Shown here piece after piece: positions 54,714-64,000 of a stretch of 64,000 nucleotides of DNA (the first letter of the stretch is position 1; each line of letters starts with the position of its first letter). The position numbers were made by a program, and so were the translations under genes. Under the pieces are notes generated by a model. It did not search any database. It was not told the origin of the DNA and saw only the letters and a list, made by a program, of their open reading frames with translations. Source of the DNA: Elymus sibiricus (lineage: Eukaryota; Streptophyta; Magnoliopsida; Poales; Poaceae); assembly GCA_039707655.1 (NCBI GenBank), contig CM077676.1:189282936-189346935 (forward strand), read 5' to 3'.

Positions 54714-57700
54714 TGTGGCACCCCGGCTCAGAGGACCGGTTTACCCAGTGTTTCCAACCCAGAGATCATGTCTTCTGGAAACACACAACAACTTGGAACA
54801 GAACTAAACTGATCTTTGTTGATATATCTCGAGTACAAGTTCTTAATTTACATCGATAGCGAGGCCAGAAGCACATCCTGTGCTAAGACAATATCTACAT
54901 TATTTATGAAACATAGCAGGGCCTCGATACTACTAGGTGATTCTACGGCGTAGCGGAACATAGCGCGGAAAACTCCATCCACAGGGACACTGTTGGGACA
55001 CGGCCTAGTTAGCGTAGCACGAACCATCGGGACCTCCGTCCTCGGCTCCTCCTGCATCTGGCATGATACGCCAGGTGAGTACTTGGAATGTACTCGCAAG
55101 CTCACGGCAACCATAACAATGTAGCAAACAACATCATGGCAATGATCATATTAAGTGCTTAGGTGCTCACTGTTACCAATTACCAACTTACTCTCCTCTG
55201 GGTTGTCCCACAACCCTCAAGATATTCATGAACCATTGAATACTTCCGAACATAAGACAAGTTCTTCCATCATTATTATCATTATTACGGTTGACCAATC
55301 AGTGGCCTAGTACGGACTGTCCAATACCGTGGACGTGGCTATTCGAATAGATTCTTACACTCTGCAGAGGTTGCGCACTTTACCCACACTATGGAGCTCC
55401 TGGTCTCGTACCTCGGTACACTTCCCTCTCGGGTGGACCGGTGCTGGTCCAACGAAACTTGCCTAACCTGTGACTCCTCCATCGTACCACCAACAATCAT
55501 ACCCTCCCAGGGTCATATCCTGGGTGGCCCCTGTGTCACCCCGTGATACCTGCCACCGTCGTGGCTAACTAAACTGTCCCAAACGGGGACGCCGACAAAA
55601 TAACTCAACCAGGCTCACAGGATTATCGTTGTCTACCTGATCAGGGTAGCACACACGCATAACCCTCCCACTTTGGTGGTACCGATAAAAGAGCACAAAG
55701 CCAGACCAAGTCAAGGCCGTCCCATACCGGCAAATGTGGCTGCACGGATAAGTCCGGATAGGTGGCACTTGATCAACCAATTAGGTTTAGTCTTAACAAG
55801 TATTTAACGAGCATGGATATTTATCATGAATAACTTAACATGGCAGTAGCTATGCATCAAAGTAAATTGCTCTAAATTGTCACATATTAAAATAATGCAA
55901 ATAATTCAATTAAATAACCAACACTATTGAAATGCTTCATGTAATGGATGACATGGCTTGCCTTGCTCTATTGGGTTGTCCACAAACTCCTGGGCTTCAA
56001 AGTCAAAAGGATTTCCCTCTGAAAATATTTTGAAAATGCAAAGGAAAAAGTCACATAACACTGTTCCGTTCACCAGAAATTCTGTGAGCATGGAAAAAAT
56101 ACCAAATTTTACCAGAAAATAGAGGAGCTCAAGACAAACCCAATGCAAAAAGAATCAATTGATTTGGACTTATGGATAAAAAGTTATGAGTGGTCAAAGT
56201 TCCTGGGCAAATTTGAATTAAAACAGAAAATAGGAAAATCAGCAGAGGGCCACGTCGGAGACGTATTTTGCCAGGGCGCCTCCACTTACCGCTTCGGCGA
56301 GCCACTGACTAGCGGGCCCCTCTGTCAGATTTAAAAGGGGGAGAGAGGGAACAGAGAGCTGCGGCTCTCCGGCGATGGTCGTCGGCGATGCACTCGACGG
56401 TGAGGTCAGGTGACTACGGGGATGGAACGAGCTCACAGAGGCGAACACGTACGTACCCGCAGTGTGACGAGAGACGGCCGGACGACGTTGTCCCCTTCCT
56501 CTCCGGTGGCGGTGGCTTTCGGGCGTCGTCGGAGACGGCGATTCCGGCAGGGTTTCGGTCGAGGAAGAGGTTGGACAGGGTTAGTGGAGTGAGTGGAGCT
56601 CGCTCGTGGAGTCAGTGGAGGCTGGGGTGGAGTGGAACGGCGAGGTGGCGGAGCTCGGGTGGCGGCGGGTCGCCGGCGAGATGCGAGGCCAGAGGGCCTC
56701 TCGGCCTTGGCTCGTTGCTCGGGGGCTCGATTGGAGGCGGAGGGAGTTGGGTGAGGAGCTAGGAGGGCTGGCCATGGCCTTTTATAGGTGGGGGCAAGCT
56801 CTCTGGAATCTGGTGGAGCTCGGCCACGTCGCCGGAGTTCGGACGCCGCGCTGGCTGGCTTGGCGTGGGCGACGGGATAGGAGAGGGCAGAGGGAGTTAA
56901 TGCGGCGGTGGTGGCTTGCGGAGGAAGGCGACGAGCAGCAGGGCCACTGTGCCCGCACGGGTGCCACAGGGCCCGTGTGCGGTGGCGGCCGGCGAGAGCT
57001 TCTCCGGCGAGGGGAAGAGCCTGGAGTGGCTAGGTGGACGGCGGAGAGCTAGTCGGCGCAAGGGGACGCGGTACGGCTACGCGGGCGTCTCCCTCCGATG
57101 AGACCCGTGCCTGGCGGTGCCCAGAGCGCGGTTTTGGCAGGGCTGGCTACGCGGTCACCGCGTGCACAGGCACCCGCGGCGCGAGCTGGCCTGCCAGATC
57201 ATGTCTGGTGCATCGTCCTTGCACCCTAGAACCCCCTCGTTCCACTAGATTGCCAAGAGACCCACTGAGCTGAAGCGTAGCTTCAACTACAGTTCATTGT
57301 CAGAAACTTGGTGAGGTTCTGGAGAAGAGATGAGCTGGAGATGAGACCAACAGAGATGTCTGGAGTGATCTACATTGGAAGGACTACAAGCTGGCCAAGT
57401 TTGAGAGAGTTTCACCAAGATTTGAATGCAGTTCATGTACAACTGCTGTTACTGGTCCAGGGAAAAGATGAGCTTGTTGCACTCATCTGGTTGGTCTGCT
57501 GGAGCTGAAATTTGGTGTGGGAGGGTTATTTGGTGGATAGAATATGTCATAAAAATTTCAGCTCAATTGAATACCTCTAGCTGGTACTTCCTTGACAGAG
57601 GTTCCATTTGAGCAGAAACTTGTCAGAATATTGCTGCTGAAAATTTGTATTGAACAAGATGATATTTTTGGATATTGTGGCAAGATAGGTTCCCTAGTAT

Positions 57701-58148
57701 CTCAGGGAATTATCTGAGAGTTTTCTGAGTTGGGAAAATATGAGTTGCTTCACAAAGGGCTAGTACTGTCCAAAAGGTAAATGGAGTTTTCTGGACAAAA
57801 TTTTATACTGGACCATGAGAGGTTTTTGAAAATTGTGGAAGTAGATGATGACAAGAAGGTGTGGTATTAATTTGGGATTTTTCTGATCATCAGAACTATA
57901 GGTTGCTTCATAACCCATAGTGATGACAGATTTTCCCAAAGGAAGAAAATAACTTATTGGGAAAGATTGAACATTGGAATTTGATCCAGAAGGTGTGACA
58001 AGATTCTGGCAAGATGTTGAGGGCTTTGGATCACTGAGAGGGATTCATAAGTCCAAAGTCAACTGAAAAGGTTCAAAAACCATCCAAATTGCAAATAAAG
58101 CCAGAGAGATTTTGAAAAGAAAAAGTTGCCAAAAACCAGGGTGTCACA
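54714..58148 (-). mobile_element. Solo LTR of about 3.4 kb, minus orientation
   Basis: On the minus strand it begins TGTGACACCCTGG (58148) and ends GCCGGGGTGCCACA (54714), so the ends are inverted repeats. It is flanked by AGGTG (54709-54713) and AGGTC (58149-58153), a near-perfect 5-bp TSD. A minus-strand TATA box (CTATAAAAGGCC, about 56775-56786) is followed by a GC-rich leader. No gag or pol is present. The ORFs inside (e.g. 56581-56775 minus) are leader ORFs without known domains. Confidence 0.65.
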
Positions 58149-58700
58149 AGGTCGAGGACGAGGCAGCTGAACCGGCGGGACGACGAGATCGACGATTGAT
58201 CCTCATCCGGTGCGGTGGATGAGGGACGTCGAGCTGTTGCGGCGGACGATGTCGTCAGGGAAGAGGCTCCGGCTGGGCGGCGGTCGGGTGGCGGACGGAG
58301 GAGCGTGGGGTTTCGCGGGTTTTGGCGGCCTCGGTGTATGAATGGGGGGGGGGGGGTGGGAGGGGGGAACCATGGCTAAGGGACGCGCTTGTCCGGAATG
58401 TGGGGTAAGTTACGAAAGTACCCCTACCTGTTTGGACCATGGGACGTCGAGGCAGGATTTTTGGCTGAGGGATAGAAGGGGGATTTCGCGTGTCGAGGCA
58501 GCGCGACCGATTTTGGAGGAGGGGGGAGTTTTCGCGCGCGTTGAAATTTTGGGATAACAAGGCGCGGGTTGAAGGGACGGGAGTTTCGCAGCACAAGAGA
58601 CAAAGAGATAGCTTGAAATTTCGGGATAACAAGGCGCGGTTTGAAATTTCGAGAGAACAAGCTTAACGTGTAAAAAATAATAATTCGCACCACACAAGAG
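58149..58700 (-). other. Upstream end of the CACTA-internal gene and G-rich tract
   Basis: Exon B3 sequence may resume here. A run of G residues (about 58345-58375) lies in the leader. Overlapping minus ORFs (58255-58757) contain repeated NFKPRLVIPKFQ-like segments from tandemly repeated sequence; no domain recognised. Confidence 0.35.
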
Positions 58701-59450
58701 AGAGTCATGTCCCATTTTACTATATGAATAACTACAAATGCCATTCAAAAACAACAATGAACAACTTAAAAATTCGGGAGAACAAGCTTACTGTGTACGG
58801 TACCATATCAATTCGTACTTCCCTCAACAACAACAAAAAACAATTTGTACCGTCTACCGTATGGACTAAAATTGAGGCCATTTTCCGTATTTGAATGGGA
58901 TTGTTGTCAGGTTAGTTATACCATCATCTAAATATTATCTTTGCAACACACGACATATATATAGTACTAAATTCCCATTTAAATATGAACTACATGTACC
59001 ATATGATCTCGAATTCAAATATGTGTATCCATTTTATGTTGAATTCAAATCGTAGTACATGTATGCTCTAGCTAGATGTTCGGAATCTAAACGATGTTTG
59101 GTATGTATAATGTGTTTAATACACAACACACACACAACATTTAGATGTTAGCTGCCAAAGCCACCCATTATCTCCAATTTGACTAGTTTTGTCCATGCAT
59201 GGATGAAATGTGGTCAAACGATGCCTACCGACGGTATATCAAATTCAAATCAATTTGGCCGTGTTCGATGTGTATATAGTATAGCATGCTCGATTCAAAA
59301 CCACACCACATATCTCCATTATATCATGCATGCATGGGTTTCAAACATCATGATCTCTTATTCAAATATTTGAATTCACTTTTATATTGATTATGATCTC
59401 ACCAAGTCTTTTGCACCCACACAGTCGTCTTCTCTTTATCGTTGTACCAC
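58701..59450. other. Unassigned AT-rich sequence
   Basis: No ORF, terminal repeat or recognised element. Confidence 0.4.
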
Positions 59451-60560
59451 TAACTTTCTCTCGTGCATGCATGCACACACACTCCCACTCGGCATTATCC
59501 ATCGCACACACACACACACACACAATATCTTTCTTCAGGTCTGTCTACCACGATCTCTCCATCGCCCTCTCTTTCCCACACACACACACCGATCGATATA
59601 CCCCTTCTAGCTAGCAGGTCTGCCTACCACACACACATGTACACACAGTCCCTTCCCCCTCTCACCATCCATCCCTCACGCCCCAGCTACGAGGCGCGCA
59701 AGCCCACACACGCGCACGCGCACGAGCGCGCTCTCCCCCCCTCATCTCTTATTATCGATCTCGCACTCGTACATTACCTCTAGTTAACTAGTAGGACTCT
59801 CTCACCCACCCACACACACACACACCTCCCCCTCTTCGTCACTTCGGGCCTTCTTTAATTATCTCTCACATGCATGCGCACCGATCGATATTCCTCTCTG
59901 TATATATATAGCTAGGTCTTTCCCTGTTTTCCACACAAAGCGATCGATCTATATCTAGTCAGGTCTAGCCCTTTTTCCCACGTACACATCGATCAATCTA
60001 CCTCTCTAGATAGGACTACCTAGCTACCACACACACATTTGTCTATCCATCATCTCACCTCTCATCATCCATGCCTTCTGCTTCATCTCTCAGACGCGCG
60101 CAACCGCGCACGTTCTCGCCCCATCTCTTAAAATATCGATCTCGCACTTGTACACTCCTTCCGAGTCTTCGTCCAGTTGGCCTCTCGCACCATCTCCCAA
60201 CACCCCCTCTCCCAGTGCTTGTAGGCTCATAGAGTTCTTCCCTCCATCTGTCTCTATCGATATATCGTGCAGACGACCCCTCCCCTCCCTTCTCGTATAT
60301 CACCCGCATGCACATACATATATGTATAATATAGGCCTCTCTTTCACACAAATTGCATCATTGACACATACTCCATCTATATTCCCTCCCCCCTCCCCCA
60401 CCCACACACAAATTCACGAATCTCCCGTGATTTCTTGCACACACCATCTCTCTCTCTCAGACACACAGACTATGTGTACGAAAGAGAAGAGGTGCATGTA
60501 CGCACTCATTCCCACATACAAACGTGCGGGTACACGGTGGAGCACATTTGTATAAGAAAT
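59451..60560. repeat. CA/CT-rich microsatellite region
   Basis: Runs of CACACACA (about 59505-59523, 59577-59589, 59812-59824) and CTCTCT are mixed with GATCGATCTA motifs. Its last 200 bases are related to 61515-61945. Confidence 0.85.
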
Positions 60561-61514
60561 GTGCGTGTGTAGAAAGGCTTTAGATGATGTGGCACTAGTA
60601 CTTCCAGTATGTGCAAAAGCACGTAAGTTAGAATTCCAATGGCACGCTACAAAATGTCTTTTTTTCAGTCAATATATTATGATTAAAATGATGTGGGTGC
60701 ACCCATGAGGCCACATGGCACATGGGGGAGGGGTTGTTGCGAGCTTCTTCTGTGGATTGATCACAGTGACGTGATGTTGGTTCCAGAAGAATGTTGTAGA
60801 CACAACAGGGTACACATGTGAACGATTGAATTCAAAGCTAATTATATAGAAAATATATTTGCAAAAAAAGATTATATAGAAAATAGCCAGCAACCGGCTC
60901 CTCGCTATCGCTATGAGAGGTTGGCGGGCGTCCGGCTCCGCCACGTACGCATCCGAGAACGCGGGCCCACGTACGCCTCCGACAAGCGTAGTAGTACTGC
61001 CCACCGCTTTGACTTTTGCAGTGCCGGGTCCATCCCATTGTAAAAAAAAACTACCACGCCTCCCGCGCGGCAAAAACGCCGCCCTACCCTTTCTTAATTG
61101 GGATTTGTATCGACCAATCTCGTCAAGGAGTAGGCGGTAAACTTACAGCCTGCCGGCTTCGCGTCGCACCAACACACGGTCGGTCCAGCCCGCCGCTCAC
61201 TGAAGGGATGCGCATCGACTTGGTACATCACTCACATGTGCGACCGCATGTGAGCAAACCGACAGTCCAAGCTCCCCGCCTACCACCAAAAGCCTGGTCT
61301 ATCGGGATTTCTAGCAAACCGGCAGTTGCGAACGATCACGTGGCAGTTTCATGTGCTGGGGAGGGGCGTGGTGTGTTAGTAAAAAGAAATACCATGGCAT
61401 TTCTATTTTTATTGCTGTTTTCGTCCAATAAGTTCCACCGTCGGATGCAGATCTTACGGTTATTGGGGCTTTCGCCAGGAATAGTCTCGTGGCAAACTAT
61501 TGACTAGCCTCTTT
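60561..61514. other. Unassigned sequence
   Basis: Moderately GC-rich from 60900 to 61370. ORFs on both strands lack recognisable domains. Confidence 0.4.
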
Positions 61515-61945
61515 TTCACACGCACTACATTGACACATAAGTATCATCTCTCTCCCTCCTACCCATGCACACACCTACACTGACGACTTTCTCGGGACTT
61601 CTGGCACACACCATCTCTCTATAGGTCGATGTCACACACATACACTTGTACTCTAGGTTTAGTACGTACACAAAGAGGAGAGGTGCACGCATGCACTCGT
61701 CCTTTCTCACACTGTCACACACACACGCGCGGGTACTCTTTTCGACACACACCATCTCTCTCTTTTTTGCGGGGACACACCATCTCTCTCTAGGTCTATG
61801 TATACCACGCTCTCTCTCCCCCCCCACACACTGGTGGAGTACGTGCACGAAGAGAAGATGTGCACGCATGCACTCATTCCCTCGCACACACACGCGGGTA
61901 CACGGTGGAACGCATTTTTGTATGAAGAGCCACCCCACGTGATAA
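61515..61945. repeat. Second copy of the CA/CT-rich segment
   Basis: TTGACACATA, CACACACCATCTCTCTCT, GAGAAGATGTGCACGCATGC and GCGGGTACACGGTGGA-like blocks recur in the same order as at 60345-60560. Confidence 0.75.
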
Positions 61946-62249
61946 TTTGACGCGTGTAGAGTTGTTCACTTAATGGATGGTCAATTAAGACAGCGCATGC
62001 AAATTGAATGGCGTGACCACATGAGGGAGGAAGTACTAGTTGAGAATAACATTACTATCATCCACTGCATGCATGCGAGTAGTTAAATCATGGGTTGCTA
62101 GTACTACGAGGCAACGTCATCAATTTTTGCCTAGGTTACTGTTGGTGGCCTTTGTATTTAAAAATGAACGGAGTGGAGTACTATGCTCGCCTACTAGGGC
62201 TCTCCCACCGCCTACGCTCGCCTCCCCGCCTCGACCATCCGATTCCGCC

Positions 62250-62582
62250 ATGGATAATCCCTTAGATCCCAGCATCCCGCGGGCTGCCCTCTCCCTGCGG
62301 CCCGCAGCACTGCCGCCTTTGAGCGGAACCCACATGTGTTTTAGAGGGGATCCATTGCTCTGGAATCACAGATCGGTGGCGCCGGAGGACATGCCGGGGT
62401 TGCGTTTCAGGTGGTGGGCAGCAAGGGCAAATCGGATCGAGGAAGCGTCGCATCGATTGGAGACAAATTCGAAGGAGTTGCGCCTGGCGAAGCACAAGGC
62501 GGAGGTGCATGTCGATCTCAGGGGTGAGATGCTGAGGGATGTCAGCATCTGGCAGCGTCGCGTTGATTTTGAGCTGGGCTAA
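62250..62582 (+). CDS. Hypothetical 110-residue protein
   Basis: ATG at 62250 in a fair context (CCGCCATGG), stop TAA at 62580-62582. The N-terminus is proline/alanine-rich (SIPRAALSLRPAALPPLSG), then a Trp-rich patch (GLRFRWWAARANRIEEAS) and a charged helix (LETNSKELRLAKHKAEVHVD). I do not recognise the family. It could be a small plant gene, a fragment of one, or chance; the low-stop, codon-like composition favours coding origin. Confidence 0.4.
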   Translation: MDNPLDPSIPRAALSLRPAALPPLSGTHMCFRGDPLLWNHRSVAPEDMPGLRFRWWAARANRIEEASHRLETNSKELRLAKHKAEVHVDLRGEMLRDVSIWQRRVDFELG

Positions 62583-62776
62583 TGGCAGAGATCATATTCA
62601 CGGAGTCGACTACGGAGGAGAGAACGCGCATGCCTGCGGAATGGCATGAGAAGCCGATGCAACTGTTCAAATGGGCGATAGGAGAAGCCAAATCACTCAA
62701 CCAGCGGCGGAGGCGGCGCTGGGGATGCATCATAGGCGAGGTGACCTGCCCTCCTTCCCCGCCAGCGATGGACTGA
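62582..62776 (+). CDS. Overlapping downstream ORF, 64 residues
   Basis: Its ATG shares the last A of the upstream TAA (TAATG). The acidic N-terminus (TESTTEERTRM) is followed by WHEKPMQLFKWAIGEAKSL and an Arg run. It is probably the continuation of the upstream frame after a small indel, rather than a separate gene. Confidence 0.35.
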   Translation: MAEIIFTESTTEERTRMPAEWHEKPMQLFKWAIGEAKSLNQRRRRRWGCIIGEVTCPPSPPAMD

Positions 62777-63110
62777 CCTGCTCAGTTGCTGCTGCAGTGA
62801 ACACGCGACGCCATGGCGGTTTGTAACCGCTACAATCACTCCATCTATGTATTGTATTTCTATGAAAATACTCCATCTATATGTCTTGTATTTCTATGAA
62901 AATAGTTGGTCATTTGGAAAAATATGGTCATTGATTTATCACGAGTTTTTTAATGCTTGGTCGTGAGAACTCATCGGGAGCCGTTCCAAAACCATCAATA
63001 AATTTTGAGCTAGTTTCCCGTCACATTCCAAAGTACCATGCTATAATTAATTGCAAACCTGTTCACACCGATCTAACCTAAACGTGTTTCCACTTTGCAG
63101 CATATTAGTA
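62777..63110. other. Intergenic sequence with a 34-bp tandem duplicate
   Basis: CTCCATCTAT…TTTCTATGAAAATA is duplicated at 62839-62870 and 62871-62904. Nothing else recognised. Confidence 0.6.
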
Positions 63111-63116
63111 CTAGGT

Positions 63117-63125
63117 TATAAAAAG
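63117..63125 (+). promoter_or_regulatory. TATA box upstream of the coiled-coil pseudogene
   Basis: TATAAAAAG, 75-80 bases before the ATG at 63200; plant-like spacing. Confidence 0.55.
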
Positions 63126-63199
63126 GGAACTAACTACTCAAATATTACTGCACATTCCTCCTCATAAGCCTTTGTTGTTCGTCATTCGTTGCGTCTGCC

Positions 63200-63841
63200 A
63201 TGGCCGGTAGGAAGAGCTCTGGGCCGAGAAAGAACAAGGGAGTGACGACCTTGGCCGCGAAAAAAAAGAGAGTGCCCGCCGCACCGCGGAGACCTCGAAA
63301 GATCTCTTATGGGCAGGAGAGGACTCTCAGAAGTGCATTCGCCGCGAAGGCGAACATGCCGACCGGGCAATGCTGAAGTCGTTAGCCCGCGACGACATGC
63401 CCGCTCAGCTCAACAAGTAGAAGGAGTTGATCGCCGGCTTGCTGAAGCTGGTGAAGGAGAGCAATGCCTAGGTTGATAAGGCGACCGGCGAAATCATGGA
63501 ACTTCGGGAGGACAAAGCGAAGCTTTGCCACGAGCTTGACCTGCTGAAGGAGGAGATCGCCGGCTGGGAGAAGCTGCGAGAGAAGAGCAGCGCCTCGGTG
63601 AAGATGCTGACCGCCGTCATCGGGGAACTTAGGGATGACATGGCGAAGCTCCGCACCAAGAACATGGCTGCTGTCAAGAAACATCATGCGGACGTGAAAG
63701 AGATCATCCACGCTCGCCTCGAGAAATACCGCGCCATGGAAGCAATGAAGAAGATGGTGGACGAGAGGCGAGAAGAGATGAAGGTCGTGGAGGCGATGAA
63801 GAAGCAGTTAGAACTCCGCGCCCAGCAACCCTTCATGAAGT
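63200..63841 (+). pseudogene. Basic N-terminus plus coiled-coil protein, broken
   Basis: The ATG at 63200 starts a very basic segment (MAGRKSSGPRKNK, then RVPAAPRRPRK), likely nuclear-localising. The frame shifts near 63365. The next frame has TAG at 63418-63420 and 63469-63471, then an open run from 63496 to TAG at 63841 with long amphipathic helices (LDLLKEEIAGWEKLREKSS, GELRDDMAKLRTK, MEAMKKMVDERREEMKVVE). It reads as a coiled-coil structural or transposon-associated protein of about 210 residues. No family is named. Confidence 0.6.
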
Positions 63842-64000
63842 AGAGAGCAGCACCCAGACCGTTGTCTGCGTCTTCCTTTTTTCTTTTCTTTTTCGGGTAA
63901 TCTTCCTTCTTCATTTGCCCCTGTGTCTTCTTCTTTTGCCACTGTGTCTTTCGGGCATTTCCACATGTGTCCTTCTAAATTATCCTGAATAGGTAAGACA
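63842..64000 (+). other. 3' flank of the coiled-coil pseudogene
   Basis: T/C-rich, resembling a 3' UTR; no polyadenylation signal is certain. Confidence 0.35.

Larger units (their letters stand above)
47704..58700. mobile_element. CACTA-type DNA transposon, left end and body; right end not found
   Basis: The terminus CACTACAAAAAAAAAACACT at 47704 is preceded by TAT (possible 3-bp TSD). It is followed by subterminal repeats, a GGCCC-rich array and a minus-strand multi-exon gene remnant. A matching …GTAGTG terminus is not in the window, so the right limit is a guess. The start resembles an abundant Triticeae CACTA family. Confidence 0.6.

Noticed and set aside
54176..54721. Minus-strand 181-residue Cys/Ser/Leu-rich ORF
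   Set aside because: Most of it is the AGCAG repeat read in an arbitrary frame; only the first part overlaps exon repeat B3.
56388..57273. GC-rich ORFs at 56388-57273 as a possible host gene
   Set aside because: They lie inside a segment bounded by LTR-like ends and a TSD, with a TATA box on the opposite strand and no domain.
59387..60555. ORFs rich in His-Thr
   Set aside because: CACACA microsatellite translation, no gene features.

Overview
This window looks like intergenic DNA from a large, repeat-rich grass genome, most likely Triticeae (wheat, barley, rye or Aegilops). The signs are Athila-type Ty3/gypsy LTRs starting TGATACGTC or TGATACATC with tRNA-Asp primer sites, a Maximus-like Ty1/copia element starting TGTAGGAGATATGCCC, a Stowaway MITE remnant and a CACTA terminus. 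Family names are from memory and unverified. I see no intact cellular gene, rRNA, tRNA or CRISPR array. Almost everything is transposable elements nested inside one another, and their boundaries can often be fixed to the base by target-site duplications (TSDs).

Region 1 (1-25018) is a four-layer nest. An old chromovirus-like gypsy element (Reina/Tekay type; pol at 1-2331 and 23832-24768, 3' LTR at 24651-25018) is split inside its integrase by a solo LTR (2332-3292 plus 23270-23826, TSD TACGC). A full element of the same Athila-type family (3293-23264, TSD AGTAG) sits inside that solo LTR. Its small post-pol reading frame is in turn split by a copia element (10088-19900, TSD GAGGA). The copia LTRs differ at only about five bases in 2163, yet its pol region is badly decayed.

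Region 2 (25019-31030) holds no intact gene: a possible MITE, a long AT-rich tract built on TGCCATG repeats, a Stowaway fragment, a minus-strand LINE fragment, a GAAGCAC repeat block and AT-rich AAAATGT repeats.

Region 3 (31036-47699) is a minus-strand retroelement (LTR 31036-32711, broken gene 33255-34735) cut by a non-autonomous gypsy-like element (34938-47694, TSD GCGTA). The 5' LTR of that element carries a second non-autonomous element (36042-43210). Neither shows reverse transcriptase or integrase. They carry unusual ORFs, one with a CCHC zinc knuckle, and share noncoding modules including PPT-like repeats and strong hairpins.

Region 4 (47704 onward) starts with a CACTA terminus and subterminal repeats, then a GGCCC-rich array, then a degraded minus-strand gene whose exons are tandemly duplicated. 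That gene is interrupted by a 3.4-kb solo LTR (54714-58148). The far CACTA end was not found. After about 58.7 kb come unassigned sequence, CA/CT-rich repeats, a small ORF pair (62250-62776) and a coiled-coil pseudogene (63200-63841).

No clear new biological system was found. The best leads are the conserved structural modules of the non-autonomous elements, the antisense ORF shared by two elements, the copia element with young LTRs and dead pol, and the exon-repeat gene in the CACTA.
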